A stretch of DNA of 64,000 nucleotides, from positions 1-64,000 of the forward strand of contig JAUHXA010000016.1 in the NCBI GenBank assembly GCA_030427245.1, given 5' to 3'. The translations under genes and the position numbers were made by a program. The notes under the pieces were generated by a model. The model saw only the letters and a list, made by a program, of their open reading frames with translations. It did no database searches and was not told the origin of the DNA. Source of the DNA: Bacteroidia bacterium (lineage in GTDB: Bacteria; Bacteroidota; Bacteroidia; Chitinophagales; UBA2359). Of the stretch, positions 53,807 through 62,456 are shown piece after piece (positions within the stretch are counted from its first letter, which is position 1; each line of letters begins with the position of its first letter).

Positions 53807-54718
53807 ATGCAAAAGGTATTGATTACAGGAGGTTCGGGTTTGATTGGCTCACGATTGAGCGAGTTGTTGATTGATAAAGGCTACAAAGTTTCGCACCTAA
53901 GTCGCTCGAACAGAAAGAAAAATGACATTGAAGTTTATCAATGGGACATCGAAAAAGGTATTATTGAAGAAGGAGCGATTGATACTGCGGACTATATTGT
54001 GCATTTGGCAGGAGCAGGTGTTGCGGATAAAAGATGGACAGAGGAGCGAAAAAAAGAAATCATTGATAGCCGAATTGATACTGCTAATTTACTGTATGAA
54101 TATCTTCAAAAAACGCCTCATAAGGTAAAAGCTTTTATTGGTTCTTCGGGAATCAGTTATTATGGTGACAGCGGCAAAGAAATCAAGACGGAGTCGGCTT
54201 CAAAAGGTACTGGTTTTTTGAGTGATGTGACAGAAGTGTGGGAACGCTCGACTTTCCAAATGAAAAAACTCAAGCTACGAACAGTAGCGATTCGGACGGG
54301 TTTGGTGTTGTCACAAAAAGATGGGGTATTGACCAAATTGGCACTGCCCGTGAAGTTTGGCATTGGCAATTACTTTGGTGATGGACAACATATCTATTCT
54401 TGGATTCACATTGACGACCTCTGCAATATCTATATCAAAGCGATTGAAGATGAAAGTATGGAGGGGATTTACAATGGTGTAGCACCCAATCCCGTAACCA
54501 ACAAAGATTTTGTTTTGACGATTGCAAAAGCATTGGGGCGACCTAAAATTTCGATTCCTGTTCCCGAATTTGCGCTGCGATTGGCTTTAGGTGAAATGGC
54601 GGATGCGGTGATGGAAGGGATTTGCGTTTCTTCAGAAAAAATTGAAGGGGAAGGTTTTGTATTTGAACATCCGAAATTATTGGCGGCATTGAAGGATATT
54701 TATAAACGAGAGGTGTAG
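53807..54718 (+). CDS. TIGR01777 family NAD-dependent epimerase/oxidoreductase
   Basis: A 303-residue extended SDR of the YfcH/TIGR01777 family. Nucleotide-binding ITGGSGLIGSRLSELL (6-21), HLAGAGVADKRWTEERKKEI (conserved in this family, about 67-86), and SSGISYYGDSG. The C-terminal DUF1731 region starts around 245. The family is linked to cell division or plastid functions in other organisms, but the reaction is unknown. Its stop codon at 54718 is directly followed by the first copy of the antitoxin repeat. Confidence 0.92.
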   Translation: MQKVLITGGSGLIGSRLSELLIDKGYKVSHLSRSNRKKNDIEVYQWDIEKGIIEEGAIDTADYIVHLAGAGVADKRWTEERKKEIIDSRIDTANLLYEYLQKTPHKVKAFIGSSGISYYGDSGKEIKTESASKGTGFLSDVTEVWERSTFQMKKLKLRTVAIRTGLVLSQKDGVLTKLALPVKFGIGNYFGDGQHIYSWIHIDDLCNIYIKAIEDESMEGIYNGVAPNPVTNKDFVLTIAKALGRPKISIPVPEFALRLALGEMADAVMEGICVSSEKIEGEGFVFEHPKLLAALKDIYKREV

Positions 54719-54991
54719 AATTACATGTACTCATTAAAATCCTCCAAAGGTTCATCAAAATCATCCGACATATACAAAACCAATCCCTTCATTGTACCTG
54801 CTTTTCTGTAAACAGGCGATTTTTGTTCCTCTGAATTGTCTGTTTCTTTTTGGGTTTTAGCCAATAAAGACTGTATAAAATCCTCCACTTGTTTTTGCAA
54901 ATCTTTGGGCAGAGATTGGAATTGATAAATAAGATTTTGAGTATTCATGCTTTTTGTTTTCAATAGTTAACAATTAACACAAAAATAAGTT
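54718..54991. repeat. direct repeat copy 1 (antitoxin gene plus upstream region)
   Basis: This stretch is nearly identical to 60033-60311, with about fifteen base differences and a 5-bp length difference upstream of the gene. It begins exactly at the end of the TIGR01777 gene. Confidence 0.9.
54721..54948 (-). CDS. orphan VapB-like antitoxin (DUF2281)
   Basis: A 75-residue protein starting at the ATG at 54948 (MNTQNLIYQFQSLPKDLQKQVEDFIQSLL). The helical N-terminus with LPxxLQxxVxDFIxxLL is the DUF2281 pattern, which is an antitoxin of PIN toxins. The C-terminus YMSDDFDEPLEDFNEYM is acidic and would bind the toxin. Its own toxin is not present; the near-identical copy at 60036-60263 does have one. 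It is likely a duplicated orphan that could still neutralise the toxin. Confidence 0.85.
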   Translation of the reverse strand: MNTQNLIYQFQSLPKDLQKQVEDFIQSLLAKTQKETDNSEEQKSPVYRKAGTMKGLVLYMSDDFDEPLEDFNEYM

Positions 54992-55000
54992 TCATTTCGA

Positions 55001-55807
55001 TTATAGTTTATTGGTTTTGGGCGAAGTGTCAATTTTTTTTCGTTTCCCAAAACCAAACATATAACCCACATCCAAAGACAACATCGAGCCATTGCTGTAA
55101 AAATTGACGGTTTCAACTCTATCTCCATCTTCCAAATAGTACAATTCTCCGACAATTGGAGGTGCATCTCCGCCTCCTTTGCGGTAATTTAACCCAAGTC
55201 GCAACGTTCTATTAGCGTTTTTACCGATTATTTTTTCATAAAAAATTCCAACAGCAAGAAAGTGATTATTGGTTTCTTCAAAGTCAAAGTTTACTATTAC
55301 ACCATCCAAACAACTCGCAGGAAATACAAGGTCTGCATCGTAATTATTACAACTTCCTGTAGTTGACCCGCCCAAAAAGTACCATATTCTACTATATCCA
55401 ACCAAACCTCCGATAAATCTTTTAGAAGATGTTCCAATAGATTTTCGATACAATAGATTGATTCCAATGTGTGGGCTGCTTCGCACCTGTCCAAAATTTT
55501 GTCCAATAGTGGGAGCATTGGGGGATTGAAAAAACTTATCAGGTGAAACTTGATAAGTCTTGCTATGGAAACCTCCTGTAAGTTGAACGGCAAAAGCATC
55601 ATTCAACTGATAGCTCAATAAAAGGTCAATAGGTGATAGATACTTGATACCTATAAGATGAACATCACCTGCATTTTCATCTAAGTGTGTGAAAGTAGTT
55701 CCTCCTACTCCAAGTGAAATGCCTACATAGAAAGGTTTTGTTTGGGCTTCAATGGATAAGGATTGAAGGAACAGAGCAATAACAAGAATTGTAATAAATG
55801 ATTTCAT
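55001..55807 (-). CDS. outer-membrane beta-barrel-like protein (paralogue of next gene)
   Basis: A 268-residue protein with signal peptide MKSFITILVIALFLQSLSIEAQ, so the start is the ATG at 55807. The mature part is a beta-rich outer-membrane-type domain: YVGISLGVGGTTFTHLDENAG at the start and alternating hydrophobic strands to a C-terminal YMFGFG. It is about 40 percent like the neighbour at 55839 over most of its length, but the last 60 residues before the tail are almost identical, as if by gene conversion. Function unknown. Confidence 0.8.
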   Translation of the reverse strand: MKSFITILVIALFLQSLSIEAQTKPFYVGISLGVGGTTFTHLDENAGDVHLIGIKYLSPIDLLLSYQLNDAFAVQLTGGFHSKTYQVSPDKFFQSPNAPTIGQNFGQVRSSPHIGINLLYRKSIGTSSKRFIGGLVGYSRIWYFLGGSTTGSCNNYDADLVFPASCLDGVIVNFDFEETNNHFLAVGIFYEKIIGKNANRTLRLGLNYRKGGGDAPPIVGELYYLEDGDRVETVNFYSNGSMLSLDVGYMFGFGKRKKIDTSPKTNKL

Positions 55808-55838
55808 AGTTGATGGATTTTTAGAGTTTAAAGTAAGT

Positions 55839-56603
55839 TCATGATTTTCCAAAATTGAACATATATCCCACATCCAAAGACAACATCGAACCGTTGCTGT
55901 AAAAATTGACCGTTTCAACTCTTGCACCATCTTCCAAATAGTACAATTCCCCGACAATCGGAGGCGCATCTCCTCCCCCTTTGCGGTAATTCAAGCCCAA
56001 TCGCAACATTCGATTGGCTTTTTTGCCCACTGTTTTTTCAAAAAATATACCTAAAACAAGAAAATGATTGTTCCTTTGGTCTGCATCGTAATGCATGTTA
56101 AATCCTGTTAAACATCCATCTGGTAGCGTTCTGTCTAAACTATTACACGTACTTGTACTTGAACTACTCGCATACGGATACCAAGTTTTGCTATACCCCA
56201 ACAAAGTTCCAATATATTTTGTAGAGGTTTTCCCAATAGGTCGACGAAGCAATAAATTGAGTCCAATATGTGAATTTCCATCTATCCCTCCGATGCTTCC
56301 ATTGAATTTGGGTACATTTCCACTCTGAAAAAAGTTATCGGGCGTAACTTGGTAATTCTTGGGGTGATAACCGCCCACAGCTTGAATGCTTAAAGAGGAG
56401 TTGAAACGATAACCTATAAAAGCTTCCATAGGAAGGGGCAAATTAAAGCCCCAATACTCAGCATTTCCAATATTTTCATCTAAGTGCGTTACAGTAATTC
56501 CCATTCCAAGAGAAATGCCAGAATAGAAAGATTGATTTTGAGCTTCAATTTTCGGAAATTGAAGGAAGGTAAGAATAACAATTATCATGCTTATTTTTTT
56601 CAT
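55839..56603 (-). CDS. outer-membrane beta-barrel-like protein (paralogue)
   Basis: A 254-residue paralogue of the gene at 55001-55807. Signal peptide MKKISMIIVILTFLQFPKIEAQ; I start at the second possible ATG (56603), though an ATG two codons upstream is also possible. It shares YSGISLGMGITVTHLDENIG, HIGLNLLLRRPIGK and the C-terminal LNYRKGGGDAPPIVGELYYL block with the neighbour. The cysteine pair in the middle (TCNSLDRTLPDGC) matches SCNNYDADLVFPASC in the other copy. The spacing of 31 bp suggests one transcript. Confidence 0.8.
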   Translation of the reverse strand: MKKISMIIVILTFLQFPKIEAQNQSFYSGISLGMGITVTHLDENIGNAEYWGFNLPLPMEAFIGYRFNSSLSIQAVGGYHPKNYQVTPDNFFQSGNVPKFNGSIGGIDGNSHIGLNLLLRRPIGKTSTKYIGTLLGYSKTWYPYASSSSTSTCNSLDRTLPDGCLTGFNMHYDADQRNNHFLVLGIFFEKTVGKKANRMLRLGLNYRKGGGDAPPIVGELYYLEDGARVETVNFYSNGSMLSLDVGYMFNFGKS

Positions 56604-56614
56604 AATCAATATTT

Positions 56615-57658
56615 TTAAGGTTTTACAAAACGAGATATTTGATTCAAGTATTGCCCATTCACTTTTACGACATACATGCCTTTGGGTAAATTCGCAATAT
56701 TTATAATTTCACTTGCTTTATTTGTTTTTTGCAATAAGAGCAATTCGCCTTCAAGAGAATACACTTCAATTTTGTATTCTTGTTTGGGCAAATTACCAAA
56801 GGTCAAACTTAACTCCTTTTCTGCAATTGTAGGATAGAGTTTTAACTGTGAAGTAAGACTGTTTTCTTCAATATCCACTGAAGTGGGTTTGAATTGATAA
56901 ACCATTCCTTCGTTTGGTGCATTGTCAATTGTTTGTGGATTGAGAGCAGGAAAACCCTCTGTGGTTGTGAATTGGTGATTAGGATTGTTTGCATCGCCTG
57001 TTACCACCAGCATTTCAGCATCAGGAGTTTCTACACAACCTGTATAATAAACCCAATTCATCAAAGGTCCAGGAAAATAAAACCAAGTGTCTTCATCGTT
57101 TGGGTCAGTAATATTACTTTTGCCAAAATGAATTTCTATAGTGTGGTCTGTTTCATACAACCAAACTTGGAAATTCACAAAATCATCGCCTAGACCAATA
57201 GAACCAAAAAAACCAACATTATTCCATTCTATTTTAAAAATTCGGTTACCTTCTTCTCCTTCTGTCAAATAATGTATAGTAGTCATAGGTGTTTCTCCAT
57301 CGCCTATCCACCAACCTCTATCGTCAAAATCTGAAAAATACACATAAAGTACAGGAGGAGGGAATTCATCAAACTGATTAATACCACAGTTCTGAAAGAA
57401 ATCAACAATTCCTAATGGACTGACTAAAACAGTATCGTATTTAAATTCTTCAACCTCAAAACTAAAACCAATCGGAATATGAAAATGAACATCCGAAGGA
57501 CTCCAACTCCAATCTTGCGATTTCAAAAGAATAGTAGATTGGTTAGCATCTATATTTTGATAATCTTTTGTAAAATGATTGAATTCATAAGATTGTCCAT
57601 GCAGAAAGGAATTGCAAGCTACAAATAAAAACAAGAAAATAAAAAAAAAGCATTTCAT
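56615..57658 (-). CDS. secreted protein with T9SS type A sorting domain
   Basis: A 347-residue protein. Start is the ATG at 57658 (MKCFFFIFLFLFVACNSFLHGQ, signal peptide); the frame is open further upstream but that part is not a signal. The middle is a beta-sandwich-like region (DWSWSPSDVHFHIPIGFSFEVEEFKY, WWIGDGETPMTTIHYL), and residues about 265-347 form the T9SS domain (LKLYPTIAEKELSLTF, IEVYSLEGELL, LPKGMYVVKVNGQ). No enzyme motif is seen. It is only 11 bp upstream of the outer-membrane paralogues, likely in the same operon. Confidence 0.82.
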   Translation of the reverse strand: MKCFFFIFLFLFVACNSFLHGQSYEFNHFTKDYQNIDANQSTILLKSQDWSWSPSDVHFHIPIGFSFEVEEFKYDTVLVSPLGIVDFFQNCGINQFDEFPPPVLYVYFSDFDDRGWWIGDGETPMTTIHYLTEGEEGNRIFKIEWNNVGFFGSIGLGDDFVNFQVWLYETDHTIEIHFGKSNITDPNDEDTWFYFPGPLMNWVYYTGCVETPDAEMLVVTGDANNPNHQFTTTEGFPALNPQTIDNAPNEGMVYQFKPTSVDIEENSLTSQLKLYPTIAEKELSLTFGNLPKQEYKIEVYSLEGELLLLQKTNKASEIINIANLPKGMYVVKVNGQYLNQISRFVKP

Positions 57659-57876
57659 ATTATAGGTTATTTTATATAGAAAGAAAGCAAGATATTTTGA
57701 TTCAAGCAAAATATCTTGCTTAACTGAAATCTCTACAAATTTTGAGATTGAAATAACGTAAAATGTCAAAAATATTGATTCTTATTATTTCTCAAGTTTC
57801 ACAAAAACATAATAAATGATAAAAAGCCATTTGTTTATGAAGTCTGTAGAGTCTTCGGTGCTTAAAATTTACTTTT

Positions 57877-59474
57877 TTAGGGTATGCAAGTAGTTGGTAA
57901 AGGGAAGTATTCAGTCGGAAATTGAAAACCATCTAGAGTCATTTGATGTGTTCCAATCACATTACCTGGCTCTTTAACTCTTATTTTTGCAGGAACAGGA
58001 TTAAGCGGTCTCCATCTTGCTATGGCTATTGATTTATTATTTTGATCATCTATAGCTCCTACCCCCATTTCAGTATCACAATCATCAAAAAATCCTGAGC
58101 CTTTAACGTAAACCTTACCTTGAACAGAGGCTGAGATAAAATTAGCTGGTCTCCTCCTCCACTTACCATTATTATTTTGTTTTCTAGATTTAGTTTTAGC
58201 TATTACTTGAAATCTATTTAACCACCAATAGCTTTGTATTGATGTAACTTTTTTCATTCTTCTATCTCCAATTGTCAGTTTATCATATTGATATAGATTA
58301 CCTTTGCAAAAGCATAACCCATTGATTGTTCCTATCTGTATTACTTCACATTTTGAATCAGTGCAGCCGTTTGAATCTGTTATTGTTAAACAAACGGTAT
58401 ATGAACCTGAGGTTGCGTATGTATGAGTCGGATTTTCTTGCGAAGATTTACTACCATCACCAAAATCCCAACTAAAAGATAAATTTCCACCTGCAAAAGA
58501 AGCAAAAGATGAACTAAAGAAACTTATTTTAGTAAAACCTGTATTACTAAATTCCCACATCCAGTCTGAATGACAAGCAGAAGCAGTATTGAGTACCGTT
58601 ATTTCTCTACAAAATTGCTCTACACAATCCCCAAGCATACTTAAACAAACATTGTAAGTACCAGGTGCAGAGAATGTATGAGTTGGTGGATTTTCACCAG
58701 TATGGCTATTACCATCCCCAAAGTCCCAATGATATGTTGTATTACTATTTGCTGGTATAAAAGACTTATTAAAAAATTCTACACTCAAAGTATTTGCTGT
58801 GTTTATAAAAAAGGTAAATATAGGTATGCAATTTTCATCTTCAAATTTTCCAATCCTATAACATTCACTATGTGTTGTTAAGTTGGTTTCAAAAATAGGA
58901 TTAGTAATTCCACTATTGAATCTTTGTAGGGCTGCTTCATCTAAATTTTTTACAATTAATCTTTGACACTCATTTAATACTTTATAGATTGTTGTTCCTA
59001 TTCTTAACTCTCCATCTTCATTAAGTACTGTGGCTAGAATATCATCTTCTGTTAATGGTTGAACATCATATTCATTTCCTGCATTCAATGTATTTACTTC
59101 ATCTATCTCAATCTTACGATGATAAGAAGTAAAATTAGAAAAAGCATCTTCAAAGTCATCTAAAATAGGGGAAATGCCAATTATATTCAGTCCATTTGCA
59201 TCGACTAAGTTAGGTTCGGGGTGGGTGGCAGTATAAGTTGAATCATTTTTTTCCAATGAGTCTAATACTGTTTTAAATGCACCAAAATCATCGAAAACTA
59301 ATCTACCATTTTGTTCTACTACACCATCATAAGTATAGTTCATGGCAGTTGTTTTGTTAGCAGAAAAGTTTTGAAAGGGAAGAGGTAAGGAATCAGAATC
59401 ATCTTTTGTGCAACTATAAATCGCACACACACACACATAATTACGGCAAACAATAAAATTATTCTTGTTTTCAT
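57877..59474 (-). pseudogene. PKD-domain lipoprotein, frameshifted at a (CA)7 repeat (possibly phase-variable)
   Basis: The main frame runs from 59436 to 57877 (519 residues from a GTG). It has two PKD domains (YHWDFGDGNSHTGENPPTHTF and FSWDFGDGSKSSQENPTHTY), each with the WDFGDG motif. The real start should be the ATG at 59474, giving MKTRIILLFAVIMCVC, the beginning of a lipoprotein signal. The frames are joined at a (CA)7 run at 59424-59437; with six units the reading is MKTRIILLFAVIMCVC-AIYSC-TKDD, a perfect lipobox. With seven it shifts and stops early. This looks like slipped-strand on/off switching, or a recent inactivation. Confidence 0.75.
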
Positions 59475-59634
59475 CTTTAATGTATTTAAAGGGTTAATAA
59501 AGAATTTAAAAGCAAACTACTTAAAAAAAATGAAAAAAACAAATTTATAACTCATTTTAGATTTTTTTTGTTGCAAATTCTTTACGCATATCCTCCGAAT
59601 CTCCATCCCTAAAAGCCCTTATTGTGTAGAAAAA

Positions 59635-60021
59635 TCACCATAAAATAGTCACATCATAATGCGGAAAATTTCCATCCTTCCCTATGATTGTTTTAGATTC
59701 ACTCATTGCTTGAGCAATAATCATTCTATCAAAGGGGTCTTTGTGATGAAAGGGAAGTGTTTCAACAACTAATAAGTGCTGCTTTTCGATTGATAAAAGA
59801 TAAAATCCTTGTCTATTTGCTTCATCCATAATATTCGACAATGACTGTGAAAGCCTTAGTTTGCCAAGGCTAATTTTGATTGCCATTTCCCAATAAGTTA
59901 CTGGACTGACTGAAATGTGATTCGTTCTTGTTTCTATGGCATTCTTTGCAGTAGTAGATAGATTTGGGTTTCCTTCTAAATACCAAATCAAGGTGTGAGT
60001 ATCCAATAAATATTCTTGCAT
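59635..60021 (-). CDS. PIN-domain toxin (VapC-like)
   Basis: A 128-residue PIN-domain RNase. The acidic residues are D7 (LLDTHTLIWYL), E45 (SPVTYWEMAIKISLGKL), D95 and D98 (HHKDPFDRMIIAQA) and D116 (IGKDGNF), which bind Mg in the family. Such toxins cleave tRNA or rRNA. The antitoxin gene is 14 bp upstream on the same strand, the usual VapBC order. The Y/W-E-M-A-I-K block is typical for the subgroup paired with DUF2281. Confidence 0.9.
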   Translation of the reverse strand: MQEYLLDTHTLIWYLEGNPNLSTTAKNAIETRTNHISVSPVTYWEMAIKISLGKLRLSQSLSNIMDEANRQGFYLLSIEKQHLLVVETLPFHHKDPFDRMIIAQAMSESKTIIGKDGNFPHYDVTILW

Positions 60022-60032
60022 AGCTTTAGAAT

Positions 60033-60311
60033 GAATTACATGTACTCATTAAAATCCTCCAAAGGCTCATCAAAATCATCCGACATATACAAAACCAGTC
60101 CTTTCATTGTTCCTGCTTTTCTGTAAACAGGCGTTTTTTGTTCCTCTGAATTATCTGTTTCCTTTTGAGTTTTAGCCAACAAAGACTGTATAAAATCCTC
60201 CACTTGCTTTTGCAAATCTTTGGGCAGAGATTGGAATTGGTAAAAGAGATTTTGAGTATTCATGCTTTTTGTTTTCTTTTCAATAGTTAACAATTAACAC
60301 AAAAATAAGTT
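60033..60311. repeat. direct repeat copy 2 (antitoxin gene plus upstream region)
   Basis: Near-identical to 54718-54991 in the same orientation. The shared part extends through the region upstream of the gene (AGTTAACAATTAACACAAAA), which probably holds the promoter or operator. Confidence 0.9.
60036..60263 (-). CDS. VapB-like antitoxin (DUF2281)
   Basis: A 75-residue antitoxin starting at the ATG at 60263 (MNTQNLFYQFQSLPKDLQKQVEDF). It is paired with the PIN toxin gene 14 bp downstream. It differs from the copy at 54721 by only a few residues (for example IYQ/FYQ and KSPVY/KTPVY). The acidic C-terminus should block the toxin's active site, while the N-terminal region could bind the operator. 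The palindrome-like AGTTAACAATTAAC upstream is a candidate operator. Confidence 0.88.
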   Translation of the reverse strand: MNTQNLFYQFQSLPKDLQKQVEDFIQSLLAKTQKETDNSEEQKTPVYRKAGTMKGLVLYMSDDFDEPLEDFNEYM

Positions 60312-60337
60312 CCTATTGCAGGATTGCTAAGTATCTA

Positions 60338-61654
60338 TCACTCATCAACCCTTTTAATCTCCGCCCCCAAAGCCCTCAATCTACCATCAATATTCTGATA
60401 CCCTCTATCAATCTGATGAATATTGCTGATCACACTTTTGCCCTCAGCCGACAAAGCTGCAATCAACAGCGCAATTCCCGCACGAATATCGGGTGAACTC
60501 ATGCGAATACCTCGAAGAGCTGTGCTGCGGTTGAGTCCGATGACAACAGCTCGGTGTGGATCGCATAGAATGATTTGTGCGCCCATGTCAATCAATTTGT
60601 CTACAAAAAACAAGCGGCTTTCAAACATCTTTTGGTGAATCAACACGCTTCCTTCTGCCTGTGTCGCTAAGACCAATAAGACACTCAATAAGTCGGGCGT
60701 TAATCCCGGCCACGGATGGTCGGAAATGGTGAGAATAGAACCGTCAATGAATTTTTGGATGGTGTATTTTTCTTGGGCAGGAATGAAAATATCATCGCCT
60801 ATGATTTCGAGTTGAATACCCATTTTGCGGAAAGTTGTGGGGATGATGCCCAATTGATCAACTCTTGCGTTTTTGATGGTAATTTCGGATTGGGTCATAG
60901 CTGCCAAGCCAATGAAACTCCCAATTTCGAGCATATCGGGCAATATTCGGTGCTGACAACCATGCAGCATCGAAACACCATTAATGGTCAACATATTGGA
61001 AGCAATGCCCTTGATTTGTGCGCCCATGCTGTTCAACATCCTGCAAAGTTGCTGAATGTAAGGTTCACAAGCCGCATTGTAAATCGTTGTTACGCCTTCT
61101 GCCATAGTTGCTGCCATGACAATATTTGCAGTTCCCGTAACAGAGGCCTCTTCCAACAAAATATAAGTTCCTTTCAGTCCTTCCGAATGAATCCGAAACG
61201 CATTTTCTTCTTCGCTGTAGGTAAAATTGCCTCCCAAAGCCTGCAATCCCAAAAAGTGCGTATCTAAGCGTCTTCGCCCGATTTTGTCGCCGCCAGGTCT
61301 GGGTAGATAAGCTTTGCGAAAGCGAGCCAACAAAGGACCGACAATCATAACCGAACCTCTCAGTTTGCTTACTTGCGCTCTGAAAGCCTCCGTTTGAAGA
61401 TAGTCCATGTTCACTTCATCCGCCTGAAAACTATAGGTGTCTTCGCTAAGACGTTCTACTTTCACGCCTATATCCGTAATGATTTCTATGAGTTTGTTGA
61501 CATCCCGAATATTGGGAATGTTGGAGATGGTCACTTTTTCGTCGGTCAGCAATACCGCACATAAAATCTGTAATGTCTCATTCTTCGCACCTTGGGGAAT
61601 CAGTTCTCCTTGTAGAGACTTTCCTCCAATAATCTCAAAAGCATTCTGCTCCAT
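60338..61654 (-). CDS. murA: UDP-N-acetylglucosamine 1-carboxyvinyltransferase
   Basis: A 438-residue MurA, first committed step of peptidoglycan synthesis (PEP plus UDP-GlcNAc). K24-N25 (GAKNETLQ) and the R-rich loop GDKIGRRRLDTHFLGL are conserved. The residue at the position of the usual catalytic Cys115 is Asp: PGGDKIGRRRLDTH (D123). Other MurA enzymes with Asp here keep activity but are insensitive to fosfomycin. Downstream of the DUF4290 gene by 3 bp, so the two are an operon, a known order in Bacteroidota. Confidence 0.96.
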   Translation of the reverse strand: MEQNAFEIIGGKSLQGELIPQGAKNETLQILCAVLLTDEKVTISNIPNIRDVNKLIEIITDIGVKVERLSEDTYSFQADEVNMDYLQTEAFRAQVSKLRGSVMIVGPLLARFRKAYLPRPGGDKIGRRRLDTHFLGLQALGGNFTYSEEENAFRIHSEGLKGTYILLEEASVTGTANIVMAATMAEGVTTIYNAACEPYIQQLCRMLNSMGAQIKGIASNMLTINGVSMLHGCQHRILPDMLEIGSFIGLAAMTQSEITIKNARVDQLGIIPTTFRKMGIQLEIIGDDIFIPAQEKYTIQKFIDGSILTISDHPWPGLTPDLLSVLLVLATQAEGSVLIHQKMFESRLFFVDKLIDMGAQIILCDPHRAVVIGLNRSTALRGIRMSSPDIRAGIALLIAALSAEGKSVISNIHQIDRGYQNIDGRLRALGAEIKRVDE

Positions 61655-61657
61655 TAG

Positions 61658-62323
61658 TTATCTGTAATTTCTGCGTTTGTTATTGTTCTTAGATTTGTAA
61701 TTGTTGTTTCTATTGCTTCTACCTCCTCCACTTCTTCCACCAACAGCACGTTTTCGCTGTTTTGGACGAGGTTGTTTCGGTACTTTGATAGCTGCTTCTG
61801 TACTCAAAGTAAGTTCTCCTTTGGACAGCAATTCAAGATCGCTTTTGATCAGTTCATCGCTTACTCCATCTCTGTTCCAAGTCGCATAGACCATTTTCAT
61901 GTAGTTGGCGATTACTTTGGTAAATGCCAATTTCTTTGGGCCATCTTCCATTTCAATGGCTTTTTTAATCAAGCGTTCTACATTTTTGCCATAATGACGA
62001 AAACGCATTCTCGATTGAGGATACTCCAACTTAGGAGGTCTGGATAAATCTTTTTCTAATGGAATAGGGTAAGGTGATTCGATATCCAACTTATAGTCAG
62101 CTATTTCGAATAGATGATCCCACAATTTGTGTCGAAAATCTTCTACATTTCGCAAATGTGGACTCATCTGTCCCATCAAGTCAATAATGGCTTGGGCGAA
62201 AGCTTGGCGTTCTCCAGGATGTTTGATGGTAAGACAATGATCAACCAATTGTTGAACATTGCGACCGTACTCTTTGAATGATACAGGGGTCAAAGAGGTA
62301 TTGTATATCAATCCATGACTCAT
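61658..62323 (-). CDS. DUF4290 family protein
   Basis: A 221-residue protein of the Bacteroidota family DUF4290, always near murA. The N-terminal two-thirds are helical (YNTSLTPVSFKEYGRNVQQLVDHCL, FRHKLWDHLFEIADYKLDIESPYP, FRHYGKNVERLIKKAIEM), in two similar halves. The C-terminus (about 185-221) is a low-complexity Arg/Gly/Asn/Lys tail that suggests RNA or nucleic-acid binding. Function is unknown; the position in one operon with murA suggests a link to cell-wall synthesis. Confidence 0.9.
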   Translation of the reverse strand: MSHGLIYNTSLTPVSFKEYGRNVQQLVDHCLTIKHPGERQAFAQAIIDLMGQMSPHLRNVEDFRHKLWDHLFEIADYKLDIESPYPIPLEKDLSRPPKLEYPQSRMRFRHYGKNVERLIKKAIEMEDGPKKLAFTKVIANYMKMVYATWNRDGVSDELIKSDLELLSKGELTLSTEAAIKVPKQPRPKQRKRAVGGRSGGGRSNRNNNYKSKNNNKRRNYR

Positions 62324-62456
62324 AATAGGATAATTTTAAGATGGGCGCTAAAAAATAAAGTTCTAAGTCTTACGCCTGTTTAAATAAGAAAGGTGAGTTT
62401 ATATACTGCAAATATAAGGTATTTTGTTATAAAAAGGTTCAAAAACCGTGCTAAAA

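Noticed and set aside
54967-55167. Separate small gene next to the outer-membrane paralogue
   Set aside because: It is an out-of-frame reading of the 3' end of the 55001-55807 gene; the matching reading in the other paralogue only shows that the DNA is duplicated.
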